Positions 45,230 through 57,458 of a DNA stretch of 63,606 nucleotides are shown here, one piece after another (position 1 is the first letter of the stretch; every line of letters starts with the position of its first letter). Location: assembly GCA_009602735.1 (NCBI GenBank), contig WELA01007774.1, forward strand, positions 37,799 to 101,404, in the 5' to 3' direction. The DNA is from Mesotaenium endlicherianum (taxonomy: Eukaryota > Streptophyta > Zygnematophyceae > Zygnematales > Mesotaeniaceae). The notes below the pieces were generated by a model. That model was not told where the DNA came from, did not search any database, and saw only the letters and a list, made by a program, of their open reading frames with translations. The translations under genes and the position numbers were made by a program.

Positions 45230-47500
45230 ACTACCCTGGAGTACTAAGTAATGATTGTAATTATTGTGGATTAGGTATCACGTGGGATGTGTTCAGGGGC
45301 AAGGAATAGGGAGATGTGTGAAAGTTCCCGCGAGTGTCTAAGCATTTTTGCTGCACGTTGCAATGACAATGATAGTTCTAGGTCTTACAAGATCCCTCTC
45401 GCTCACATGAAGCTTTTGCAAAAGCGTACACGTCATGAGCGTACTATGGAGGCTTTGGCCTTGGAGAAAGAAATGAAGAGGAGTGGCAGTATATGCCCTT
45501 CCTCTTATTTTGGAGGTTCTGGCAGGGGTGGATGCTCTGATAGGCATTTTGACCTCCCAGAGTCTTGGAAGCCTGGTTTTCGAGACCTTGCAGACCAGGC
45601 TTTTGCCAAGTGGTTGTCTGCCAATACCATTTCATTCAATGCTGCCAGTTGTGCCTCTTACGGCCTCATGATTGACTCTATCACCCGCGTTGGACCAAAC
45701 TACACTGGTCCTCAAATGCATCACCTAAGGACTAAGCTGCTGGATTGGGAAGTACCTGATTGTGATATTCAGCTTCGCCGCTTTATGAAGAAGTTGAAAG
45801 TGACAGGATATGTTGTGTGCTCTGATGTTTTTTTAATTCCCTCCTTACCCACTTGTTTTTACCCTTGTGACACTTCTTGTTTATGTGCTGAATGGATTCA
45901 TGCTGCTGCAACATATATTATCTGCTGCAGGAATTAGGCTTTGTGGAGGGATGTTTATTGTACTTACTGTGACTAAGTGTCTAACTATGTTTCTTTTATT
46001 GTTTACTATGTACTTGCTGGTATTTGCTTACAGTTGCTGTTGGTGAATAGGAACTTGTTGTTACTGTTTACTGCTGTGTATGCCATTCATTTTATATTTA
46101 CCCAATTGCTATATTATGTTCACTACCTGGTTAATGCCTACGAAATAATGCCTAAGAGATAATGCTGCATCTGGTGATGTTTCTCTACTGCTGCAAATGC
46201 TGCAACTTATTGCTTCGACGGGTTGCTTCGACGGGTAGGCGGGCTTTAAAAAGTACTTGCAGATGCTTCATTTTGCTACCCATGTCTAGGCTGTAATCAT
46301 GACATGTGCACTAATTTTAATTTTTTTTTATGGTGGTTGGTACCAGGTCCGACACCACAAAAAGTCCTATCATCAATTTCATTGTGGTGACACCAATGAG
46401 TGACAAGATTGTCAAAGCAGTCAACTGTGACGGTAAATGCAAGAGTGGCAAGTTCATAATTCATTGCTTCTTGCTTTGAGAAGGTTATACGTGAGATTGG
46501 CGCGGAGCGTGTGATCATCATGATATGCACAGATCTGCTAGAGCATGCAAGAATGCTAGTAAAGAACTCTTTATGCCTCTCTTACTTATTACTTTTGTGG
46601 ATGTTGTTGTGCCATTGATTCCTGTGCTACTGTTAATAGCTGCGTATTCTACTTCTTGGTAATCTGAATACTGTTCCCGTTGTGTGTCCATTTTGGTTGT
46701 GAACCTTTTGCTTTGATGCTACATTTTATGGTGTTTCTGCTTTGCTGCTTTCCCTTTTTATTTTTATTTCCTTGAACTTGCTACTTTTTGAAGTTGCTGC
46801 CCTACCTTCATTTATTGTCAGGCTCTTGTTAGAGTTGTGCCTTGTGCTTGTTTTATGCTTCATGCTCTATGCATTATTTTGCGCTGCATTGTTTGTTAGG
46901 TGACTGTTCTCAATTGAGCTTTATGCTGCTGCAGCTTCTTTGCCTTGCGCCTTAGGTGGCATTAGATGGCAACTTGTTAATTTTGCATTTGGTGCTTGCT
47001 GCTTGCTATTGGGTGTGTTTCTTGCAGATGATGCTTCTTTATGTGGTTGTTGTTGCGATGCTTTAGTTATTATGCTTCTTTAAAGTTGCCACTCTATTAT
47101 GTGCTGCTACTCTTCTTCTTACTAGCTATGCATTTGAAGGTGCTGGTTGAACCTTCAATGCCTCGTGCATTTGCTCTTTTACATATTATGCAAAGATAAT
47201 ATCCTCTTCTTTTTTTGATGTAATGAACATGTGAACTTGTCATTGTACTCTTAAGTACCCTACCTCATTAAATTATTTTGTCGTGTGCTACTGTAGGTAC
47301 CATCATTGAGGGAAAGTACCCTCACATTACGTGGACAGCGTGTGCAGCACATGGTCTAGACATCATGTTGGAAGCCATTGTCAAGGTGGAGTGGGTTCAG
47401 GACACAGTGGATTGAGCAAAAGGGCTTGTGAAGTTCATCAGGAACCATGTCGTGCGTTAGGAGATCGAGTGCGTATCATTGACACAAGCAATGCATAATA
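45230..47500 (+). pseudogene. Decayed hAT-family transposase (BED finger + DUF659 + hAT core)
   Basis: Fragments in order resemble plant hAT transposases. A BED-finger remnant CNYCGLGITW (about 45254) and CVKVPASV followed by a stop. A DUF659-like segment in the frame at 45287-45840: FAKWLSANTISFN, YTGPQMHHLRTKLLDWEV and KKLKVTGYVVCSD. KSPIINFIVVTP (about 46360) with KVIREIGAERV (about 46485) separated by a stop. KYPHITWTACAAHGLDIML (about 47310), then KVEWVQDTVD, stop, AKGLVKFIRNH, stop. The gaps between blocks are T-rich and may be old introns (for example ...CTACTGTAG | GTACC at 47296). In-frame stops show it is dead. No terminal repeats were identified, so element ends are unknown. Confidence 0.85.
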
Positions 47501-50433
47501 AGCAAGCAGACTTTGCTGCATAGTTTGTAGACTAACTTAAGTAAACAATGTAGCATTCGTTTTCGTCTTTCAGAACTGTACATAACGCCGTGTCCGTGCT
47601 CATCAAACTCATTGCACATACTCTGCCTATCAACAATCGACTATCAAACATCCAAGGTTCATAGTGACCCTCTTTTTTGCAAGATTTACAAACCCCCTGA
47701 TAAGGTACAAATTGTGAAACAGCAAAATCGATTGACCCAAAAAGCAATGAAAAGCGACCACACATTAGTCCGGGTGGGTAAAGGTTTTCCATCTCCAAAT
47801 CTTGTACAGAACAACATCTCAAAGATCCATTATTATGTGTATTCACTTTTTTGTGCACTTAAACAGCCAGTCGGTGGAACTAGCTTTTTGAAACTGCAAA
47901 TATGATTGTTGACATGTCGACGATCTTTTGGGTATTCAAAAGTTGTCAACAGACTAACTTTGTATGTTTGCTGGAAGTTAACTTGTTTGTTGACTATCCA
48001 TGTGAGGTGTCAAATTCTTAAAAAGTATTGATGTCTAAAGCGCGTACATGATTCAAAGCATTTTATAAGATTGTTCTGTATCTTGACACTTAGTTATTCT
48101 AGTAAGTCCAGAACTACAATAGTTTGGGGGAAGGTTGAACTTTGATCTCCGCCTCATAATGATATAACTTCTCTTTCACGTAAAATACGACGTGAATATT
48201 TCGAGGTCATCCTTCAGGAACGACAAACGATATCTAAAGTGATCACAAAAAGTGATTTTGACGTGAACCTTCGAAATAGTTAGCATCACATCAGGTTTTA
48301 CCTACTTTTTCTACCACGCGGACTGTTGCAAGTTGTACATAGTATGTACCCGACATAAAATCCACCAAATACTAGCTATTGCAAAGCTCAACTCATGGGT
48401 ATCAAGCTACAGATAATATCTAAAACAAGATCACATAGGAAAATTATGTTACCGCGATTTGTTGCAAGTCACATGGCATATGCAAATAAGCTGAGATGGC
48501 TTATGAGTCATTCAATTGTACTAGTAGCTGGTTACTTATCAGCTTGCTGACGCTGATGGACTCATATATATTTCCACTTGACCATGTTGCGGGTTGATCC
48601 TCTATAAGGCAAGTAACATCTCTCACATTCTTGTGTGCAACATACTAAAAAGAGTTTTCTTCAACTCAATCAAGCGGGAGTGCACCATGCAGCTAGCACT
48701 CAGGAAATCTTGCAGCAACTGTTTGGAATTTAAGACTGAGTAGTGGAAAGTACGTCGTTATTTGAATCTAAGACATGGAGCTAATGGAGCGTTGAAGGTA
48801 CAAAATTAGCCTACGCATTTGCGTATCATATTTACATACCAATATAGCATCAATTTTTTTTTGAATGCACGTCAGGAGAGAATTGCTGACGGCTAGCATG
48901 CAATACTGGACTTCCAAATTATCAAAGGCAACCTTAACTCTACTCTCACGAAATTGGGGACTAACATGAAGGACCATATCGAATTGCTCTCGCAACTGGT
49001 ATTCCTTGAACCTCGCCATAGCTCACCACGTTCATACCTGTCCCGAGTCTGCAGGAGAGATTGGAACATATTTAGCAATATCCAACTAGTGAACCGTCTC
49101 CTCATATATCGTACACCCTGTCTCACCTTTTCGTACCTCCAAGCTTTGAGACAGGAAAGTCTGCCATGAAGGCCTCGGATCACACCACTCCGACACAACA
49201 CCAACCCTTTTTGCACAATGCCTCTTGCTTTCTCCCCACGCCCCCTGTTCGCATTATGCCCACTTCCTTGCACAAGACTCATATCCAGATGCGAGCGGGC
49301 AATGGCATGCCAACGCCCCTCCAGCGAAATCGAGCCGAGATGCAATTGAAAGCTGTTGCAGGCCAGTGTCACATCACATGTCGCAAGCCAGCTCGGCCCC
49401 TCCACTTCAAACTCCAGGGCTAATCCCCATCGCGTCTTCCATCTGACGATATTCCCCAGATATAACTGCACCACCTTCATGCCCAGTTTGTAATGCCCCG
49501 CACTTATACAACACCTGCAATTTTGTGCCGCACCACGCTTGCTCCAACGTGCAAACCCGCTCCAACACCTTGATGCTCCCCCTTCCTCAACCCTCTCACC
49601 CCCCCTTTACTTTCTCCCCCTCCTCCCTCCTCCCCTCCACCCTTTGTTCCCGAGGCCAGGGATTGCTCCATATGAGCCCTTCCAACACCCGCATCCTCCT
49701 TCAACGACAAGTAATCAACCAACAAGGCGAAAAAGGTGCCGCGGCAGCCAACTGCATGTTGCCAAGCTTCTGACTGCACCTCTCCGTAAGCCTACAATTA
49801 GCCGGAGCCCACTCCCTTCAATGCTAGGCAGCCTAATTGCTTGGACTTGAATCCATGACCCATGCCCCCCTTTCCACTCCGCACTCCACGATTGCTCCTT
49901 ATTGCCCCATCACCTCCTCATGAAACCCCAGCTACACACCGCTATAAGGTAATCTCTCGGCCAGTACCAACTCAGGTTGCAGGCTCCCCAGTTTGCATGC
50001 CTTGCTCCACACACGCCCACCAGATGCCAGCCCCAACACCTTTGCCTGCCTGCACACTCACCGGGAGCTTGACGCCTGGCAAAGAGAGCAGAGCTCGGCC
50101 CCCTGGGTCAGCCTCGCCATGGACCTCTCAACCCTAGCCCTAGCCCAGCCCCCGCTCTAGCCCGAGCCCTACCCATAGCCCTAGCCTCTGAAAAAGCGGG
50201 CCCCCTCGCTGCTCAGTGTAAGCCTCAGCCAGCACAGGCTCTCCACTTCTCCCTTTTCTCCCCTTCCAGAGCCTACTTTCTGTAGGCATCCTCCAGCATG
50301 CACCCGTCCATGCCTGTGACGCCACCGCCCTTCCCGCGCGCTTTGGACTGCTGCAGCAGCCGTGACAATTTTCAATCGTGCACTTGAGCGATCGGGCACG
50401 CACGGGCGTTCCTGGGCCAGCCCGCTCCCCAGC
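47501..50433. other. Intergenic region, AT-rich then GC-rich, no recognised gene
   Basis: The AT-rich island continues to about 49.1 kb, then composition switches to C-rich plus strand near the 3' end of the glucokinase-like gene. A 195-aa open frame on the minus strand (48893-49480) crosses the switch; it matches no family I recognise and has no clear initiation context. A degenerate CCCTAG/CCCTAC series lies at 50130-50188. Confidence 0.45.
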
Positions 50434-50960
50434 TTAGCTGCCCTCAAACTTCCCGTCGCCAAACCCCGGCCATTGGATCTTCATCGTGCTCCGAGCACGC
50501 TCCACGTCGCTCACCCCGGTGATCTCCTTGCCAGCTGGCGCCGTCGACAGCAATTCCTCCCCACCCCTGCCCTGCTCCGATGCACTCAAATCCCTTGCTC
50601 CCTCCCCTCCCTCCACAGGCCGCAGCCCAGACGATTCCCCCCCTGCCCCTCCGACTGCTGCCAAGATGGGAGTCAAATCTCGTGACCCTTCCTTGGCAGC
50701 TGCCCGAGCTTCCCGGGCAGCTTTCACAACTTCCAGGCGCTTGAGCAGATCTGCGGCACCCACTGCTGCCCCCACGATGCCCGCTTCGTTCTGCAGCTTG
50801 GCCGGCACCACCGGCGTCCCTCCGGGAATAGACACCATCGGCAGGAACTGCACACCCTCACCCAGAAAGAGAGAAGGACGGAGAGAGGGGTGTGTGTATG
50901 CCTGTGAGTGCGGATATGTGTCTCATTGTGTGAATGTGACTGCGTTTGTGTGTGTGTGTA

Positions 50961-51044
<84 letters not shown>

Positions 51045-51045
51045 N

Positions 51046-51080
<35 letters not shown>

Positions 51081-54000
51081 AAGCCCACAGCAATCACAAG
51101 CGTTAGGGCGCGCAACTTACCAGCTTACAGCAAAGCCAGCACACAGGAGAATCAAGCAGCGGGACCTATTGCTCTGACCTGTCCAGCCCTCGCACCTGCC
51201 TGCCCTCTCCTATTGCATACGTCTCGTCTCCTACTTTACAAGTTGATATCTCTACCCTCAGATGTCATCATCGAGGCCTCAGAGTGCAGCAGCACTCCCG
51301 CAGACGATTTACGCATTACCTCTTCCGAGCATTTTCTTTGAAAGGAGAACAGACATAGGGGTGTGCCATCAGATAACCAGCCTATTGGAGCACAGGCGAA
51401 GAAAAACACACCTTATCGTCCTTCTTACTCACGCCCCCCCCAAGGATCTGCACACCCACCCGCCCCACTCAACCAATAACCTCTGCCCTGTCAGCACAGA
51501 TGGAACCTTGACGAAGCAAAGGACAACGAACATACCCAACTTGTACTGCGTGCCGCACCGCTCCGCACCGTACTGCACCGCACTGCACCGTGCCAGCGTA
51601 CTACTGCTACACAAGTGTTCCCCTAGAAGCACTCTACTGATCACTAAACTACTTCTGCTGATTCAACTGCTACATTCTCTCCTTGTATAATGATATCCTC
51701 GTCACACATGTAGAAGGATGAGCACCTTACCACGGAGAGGCGACGGAAAGCCTAGCCAGGCAACAGGCACGCATGCGTACGCGTGTACGATGATGCACCC
51801 TGTATTACGATACTGCAAGGCGTGCAGCCCACCTGCCCTCTTTTGCTCCCTCTTCTCCTTTCCCTTCCCTTTGCTTCCTTCCCCTCCCCTTCCCCCCCTC
51901 CCCCTCTCNNNNNNNNNNNNNNNNNNNNNNNNNNNNNNNNNNNNNNNNNNNNNNNNNNNNNNCACTCCCTCCCCCGTCCCTCACAAGTCACCGTCACTGG
52001 TGTCTTCCTCCTCCTCTTGCTTGTGGCCATCTTGTTCGCGGAATTGTGCTCCCCCCGTCAGACATCATGCAGCAGTCTGGGACATCCCCACAACCACGTG
52101 ATTTGTCACCCTAGGACACTTTCCGGCCTCGCATCTTCTGACACGTGTCGAGCACACACGCCAGCATCAAAACTTTACCCCCCTGCCCCCCTCCAAAAAA
52201 ATCTCACACAAGCTGCTTCTCCAGTCGCATGAGCATCTGTGTCCACTTGCATTCATCCCCCCCCCCTCCCCCCCCTTTCCCTCCACCTTTCAAACCCTTA
52301 ACAACCCCTTAAGCCCGAAGCCTAGCTCCATTAACCCTTAAACCGGACACCAGATGCCCTCAATCCTGACCCCTAGACCTCAAGCCCTTACTCCTGAGCT
52401 CTAAACCGGAGGCCATGAATCCTGGACCCCGGGCCAAATTCTAAATTCCAAACCCCCGGGAACGGGAACTCACTATGAGGTCCGGCTGAAGGTACTGCTC
52501 CAGGCGGCCCAGGAAGCCCGAGAGGCGCGCCGCCCACTTCTTCCAGCTCAGCTCCTCCTTCTCTCTGACGCGGTCTGACGCGTAGCGCTCCGCCTCCACG
52601 CCCTCCATCTCAATGTGCCCCAGCTCCAGGTTGGGCACCTGCGCCACATCAGCACCGCCAGCACACACGGCCGCGCCAAATCAGCACCGCCAGCATGCGC
52701 GACATCGCATAAGCACTGCCAGCACTGGCCCAACACGCACTACGGCACATCAGTAGTGCCAGCACGCACTACGGCACATCAGTAGTGCCAGCACGTACCA
52801 CGCCACATCAGCAGCCCTAGCACATGCACCTAGCCCCGTCAGTGCCGCCAGCATGCACCTCCACACCTTGTCGGCATTGTGTCACGTGTGACGTGCAAGG
52901 GGCACCCGGCATTGATCTACACTTGGTCAATCCGCCCCTGTGGCATGCACAGCAGTAACATGCACCTCTTTTGTCGCCATCGCAACCATCCTCCATGGCG
53001 TGCGCAGCGCCTCTGGAGGGGCAAGCCAGGAGCAAGAAGAGTACAGATTACAATCCTCCTCCAGGTTCTCAGATAGTCCCACTAGCTGAGGGTTAGTGCG
53101 GACCGGGCCTACCTGAGGCTCAAAATTAGAGAATGTCGGGAGGTGCAGTGGAGGCCTGGGCCGAAGGCACTTAGGGCCAGCACTCAGATCAAGTCAGGGG
53201 CTGACAATCCAGTAGGGTTAGGACACTGACTGGAGTGAGGGCTGTGATACATCAATGTAGGCTGAGATTAGGCCTTTCGGTCAAAATTGAGTCTCGACCA
53301 ACTGCATCAGGGGCTGGGAAATATTCTACTGCCTAAGGGTTGACTCACTTCCTGCAGGGTTGACTGACTGACTGCCTCAACTTAGGGGTGAAAGCCCAAC
53401 TGCCAATGGAATTGCCTGACATGCTGTAGGCTTGACCACTGACTGAGAGTGATGCTAGACCTTGTTAGCAGTTACGGATACGGCCAGGCCCTGGTAGGAT
53501 AAGGGTCAGGACTTGGCTGAGTGACTGAGTGACGACGAACCGAGGTGCCGTTGACAAACTGGCCCGTGCCCAAGCTGCTGCCTTTGGTGAACACCAGCAC
53601 CACCCCCTCCTCACCAATGCCAGACCTTATGTAGGTTAAGAAAAAATGAGTGAGTGGCGAGTGAGCAAGGGAGTGAGAAGCCTGCCCGTGGTGCAGTAGA
53701 CAAACAGGAATGTGCCCCAAGCCGGCGCCCTCGGCGAACAGCAGCACCAACCCCTCCATTAACTGAGCCCTTGGAAGGCTTAGGGCCGACTGGCGAGTGA
53801 ATGCCCGAGTGCGTGAGGGAGGGAGAGCGAGACTGACCAGGGTGCCGTTGACAAACATGGCAGTGCCGAGGCCGGTGCCAATGGTGCAGAGCAGCACCAC
53901 GCCCTCCTGGCGGAAGTCGCGGCCCGCGCCAAACTCCATCTCCGCCTCCAAAGCCGCGTCGGCGTCGTTCAGCACCGCCACCTGGCAGCCCGTGACGCGC

Positions 54001-57000
54001 TCGTAGAGCTCCTTGGCGTCAATGTTGATCCACGACTTGTCGACTGCCGCATGCGTGCGGGAGACGCACACGCAAACACGCGACGACGCACGGAGACAGG
54101 AGATGCACGCGGAGGCACACGGAGACACGCAGAGACACGCGGGGACACAGGGAGAAACACAGATGAAAGGCGAGGCAGACAGGAGGAGGCACGCGTGCGC
54201 AGTCGTTAGCAAGCACAATCAGGCAGGCAGGCAAGCACGAGGGAGCAGGCGCGCGTGAGCGGATGTGCGTGCGAGCGCGCAGGCACAAACGAGGTCATGC
54301 GTGCGAGTGCGAGTGCGAGTGCAGGCGGGTGGGCGGGCGGGCAGGCGTCATCGACCAGGAGTAAGGTGTGGCCATGTGCATCATTGACTACGTGTGCGCG
54401 CGTACAAGACGTGTCACTGGACGGAGCAGCTCGTGATTTGGTCGACTCTACTGCTGTCAGTGTGCCTCTGATGACGAGGCACCGACAAGAGTGAGTCTAC
54501 CCCGGTCTCTTCTTCCAGACGCCTCACACAGCTCAACTTCTTGGCTGGCGGGCTGAACACGCTCCCAATGCACATATAGAAGGCTAGAGGCACATGATAT
54601 GGGCCATCTTACGAAGAACAGAAGGCAGAAGGTATCCGCAAACTTGCAAAGTACACCTCCCAACGCTCTGGTCAAGAGCCCCTTCGCCCTGCCCCCTCCG
54701 GCCTCCACTTCCGCACTCTTCTCCCCCCTAAGTGCCTTCTCGAGAGTGCCTTCAGTGGGCACAATGTCACGCACCGCTGCAGCGCATGTCTTGCTCTCTG
54801 AAAGTAATCAATCCCTTTGTGTGAACACTCGGGCTGGAGAGTGCCGTAGGTATCGGGGTGAATCTCGTCAGTTTCATATTTATGCACTAGTGAACAAGGT
54901 GGGAGCAGGAAAGCCGAGGAAGAGAGACGAAAAAAGGGACTCACTGTTAGCTGCGCTTCGGACGATGCCGTTCCGCACGACAGATGGCATGCCCACGCCG
55001 ATCAGGCCGTCCCACTGCACGCAGCGAGTAGGAAGAACACACGCGAACGTGCACCGAGTGAAACAAAAACTAATGAGCTCGCTTCATGCTACTGACGGGC
55101 CAAGGGTAGAACCCCCCCAAAAGACCATCCGTCGCACGTGCGCGCAACCAATCACGTGGTAACAGGTGAGAGTCTCCTGCGGAGCTTCCCTCCTGACGTG
55201 CTCGATTGCTCTGCTGGCAGTGCAGACCTGCGCAAGGGGGCGACACCGGCCCAGCAAATGGTCCTGCAAGATCCTGCTCCCTTTCTCCTCCAATGTATCC
55301 ACGTCCCTCGTGTTATTGTAGAGGAATCCCTCACTTTTACGACAATTTTTTGAGAAAGTAATGGGCCCTTTTCTTACACTTGTCCATACGAACACACTTG
55401 AATGAAACACGCACACACGCACACGCGCACACACATCACCAGACATTGGCTTATTAGGAGGTGTTCCTTCTGCGGATACAGGTGGTATGTGCCTGTCAAA
55501 TGCTAGAGCTCTTCTCAGAAATCTGAACCTGTGATAAAGAACATCTTACAACCATTTCTCACATTACACATGAGGCTTCAGCAAGCTTCACTTCTGTACT
55601 CATGTCTACTGGGTCAACTGAAGGCCAACCACGGTCAACCAAGGTCAACCGAGGGCACCTGAAGCCTCCCCTTCTAATCCACCCACCCACCCCAATCTAC
55701 CCCCTTCCTCCCACTACTCCTTGCCTTTGTAGGGTATGTGGATACTTAAAAAATGAGTAACAACAACAACTACCAAGTCTTTACAACTTCCAGGCAGGTC
55801 AGGTCGAGTTGGCCGCGGAGAGAGTTCCTATTTAGAATAGCACCAAGGATTCAAAGCAAGCCAAGAGCTTTTGGCCATACTGGATTACTCCCCTGAGCCA
55901 CTCGGCTGCACACGGCGTGGATTGATGCAGCCTCGAATACATTCTCCCTTACATGTCTCACTTGTGCTGCAACTCAGTCGCATACGACGGGTATACATGC
56001 AGCCTCCACTTTCTCTCTCATGTTGTTTCCCCTTGTGCTGCTCGGCATTCTTATAAGCTACCCGTCAAATCGCATCCTCTCATATCCTCCACTCAGCAAG
56101 AATCCCCGGCTGCCCCCACTTAAGCTTCCGAGTTGCATTCTCTCCCTATGTTAACCTGTTGCACGGCGTTCTTTCCCAGACTAACTCTGGCCTCAGGGTC
56201 TGTACACATATTAACTTGCATGCAAAATTGTCTTATTTCGTGCAAGCACCTTGAATTTGTAGTAGTGCGAAGTGCACTCTCAAAATCTACTGGTCTAGAT
56301 GTACAGTATGATACACAGCCGATTCTTTGCTGGCAGGCAAAGCGAGAGTGCAAAAATAACGTTGCACCTGGAAACTACCATTTAGAAACAGAGTGGGAGA
56401 CAGAGTGGGAAACAGAGTGGGAGACAGAGTGGGAAACAGAGTGGGAGACAGCATATTAGACGCACAAGAGACACACAACAAGAGTCTCATGGATGGGCAT
56501 CGAGGAGGCACATAAACATTCCAACTAGAGACTCGGAGTGTGAAAGTGCATTGGCAGGAGTATCCAAGCACGATCCATTAACATTAGCGTTGACAGCGCA
56601 ACATGTTCCCTCGCACTTTCAGTCAGAGACAGGCAGCTTCCATCTCTCGGCGGCGCAATACCTAACCTTTTTTGTTCCATACATGCAGACCTTTGTATTT
56701 GTGCATGACACTCAACATCCTCAACATCCTCAGATTACTTCTCCCTCTACTCTTTTGTTCACAAATACTCCCATGCCATTTTTGCGCAGCCCATATGCTC
56801 AATATGCCCGATGTTCTTGAAAACTGCTTGATGCTGAACACGTTGCCATGTGCCAGAAGCTTACCTGGAAGGCATCTTTGAGCTGTTTGATGACCTCAGC
56901 AACAGCTTCAGGCGTAGCAGGGTCTGGCGTGGGTATCCTCACCCTCTCCTCAAGTAGCTTGCCAGTTGCTAACTCAACGAGCGAACCTTTGATGCCGGTA

Positions 57001-57458
57001 CCCCCAAAATCTATACCCAAGACAATTTTCTCGTGAAATGTGTCGTCATATCGTGTACCGGCATGCACCATCACGCTTCTTGTGCCCATTGGCGCTATCC
57101 TTGCTCGAGGTTTCGCCGACAGTGAGAGTACTTTCTTTGCAAACACCAACGCACAGACACACGTTGTGAGAGTACTTGCTCTATTCAACCCCCTAAATGT
57201 AGCAACCTGGCTTTGAGAAATCGAAACCGGATATAAGTTGCGCTCGACTAAAGCGAGTCGGCCGTATTTCCCATACAAAGATGAGTCTGAAGAAGCACAT
57301 ACACGGCGGGCACAAGGTGCGCCGCTAAGCAGAGAACTTGCAGTAAATGCCCGTACTTGACGGCCACGCAAAGCAGAAGTTCCTCCCTGTTTCTGGCTTA
57401 TTGTAAAAAAAGAAGCACAAGTTGGAAATGAAGTTGTCGCTATGGCAAGGCTTGCCAT
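50434..57458 (-). CDS. ROK-family polyphosphate glucokinase-like protein with plastid-type leader
   Basis: Predicted to phosphorylate glucose, probably using polyphosphate (and possibly ATP). Exons: 57458-56865, 55014-54945, 54043-53838, 52638-52474, [one short exon unseen], 50847-50434. Phases are consistent at visible junctions. Residues 1-140 are Ser/Arg/Ala-rich, suggesting a plastid transit peptide. Core motifs: phosphate-1 LGIDFGGTGIKG (147-158), RVRIPTPDPATPEAVAE, VVRNGIVRSAAN, DKSWINID, the catalytic-Asp block VLNDADAA, phosphate-2 GTGLGTAMFVNG, ELGHIEMEG, ELSWKKWAARL, then TPVVPAKLQNEAGIVGAA. These follow the actinobacterial PPGK order closely. The GGGxSK segment expected between DLI and FLPM is missing; an exon of about 33 nt may lie in the 54-N gap (51909-51962). 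The C-terminal ~100 aa are a low-complexity extension. ROK membership is firm; the phosphoryl donor is inferred from similarity. Confidence 0.88.
50968..51077. repeat. (GA)n microsatellite with a single N
   Basis: Pure GA repeat broken only by N at 51045, inside the last intron of the glucokinase-like gene. Length is probably unreliable. Confidence 0.95.
51909..51962. other. Assembly gap of 54 Ns in the glucokinase-like gene
   Basis: Gap inside the intron interval between exons at 52474 and 50847, flanked by pyrimidine-rich sequence on the plus strand. The conserved GGGxSK-containing segment of the protein is not found anywhere in this interval, so the gap is the best candidate location. Confidence 0.8.
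52640..52860. repeat. About 29-bp minisatellite with internal inverted repeat
   Basis: Two near-perfect adjacent copies of a 29-bp unit (52734-52791, core GGCACATCAGTAGTGCC) sit within more diverged copies of CACATCAGCA..GCCAGCA on both sides. The core can pair GGCAC with GTGCC. It lies in the intron directly 5' of exon 4 of the glucokinase-like gene, touching its acceptor. Confidence 0.75.
53541..53757 (-). repeat. Two degenerate duplicate copies of the exon-3 3' end of the glucokinase-like gene
   Basis: Downstream of the exon-3 donor (53838), two further copies of the segment encoding EGVVLLCTIGTGLGTAMFVNGT occur. Copy 2 (about 53757-53690) reads EGLVLLFAEGAGLG; copy 3 (53610-53541) reads EGVVLVFTKGSSLGTGQFVNGTS. 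Period is about 148 bp and includes adjoining intron sequence. All three sit in one uninterrupted frame (53472-54218). Confidence 0.8.
56388..56451. repeat. 12-bp tandem repeat (alternating GAGACAGAGTGG / GAAACAGAGTGG)
   Basis: About five and a half 12-bp units alternate at one position (G/A), so the higher-order period is 24 bp. Lies in intron 1 of the glucokinase-like gene. Open in several frames only because the unit is a multiple of three. Confidence 0.9.

Noticed and set aside
48893-49480. 195-aa minus ORF as a gene
   Set aside because: Spans a composition boundary, has no recognisable domain, and no supporting splice or promoter signals.
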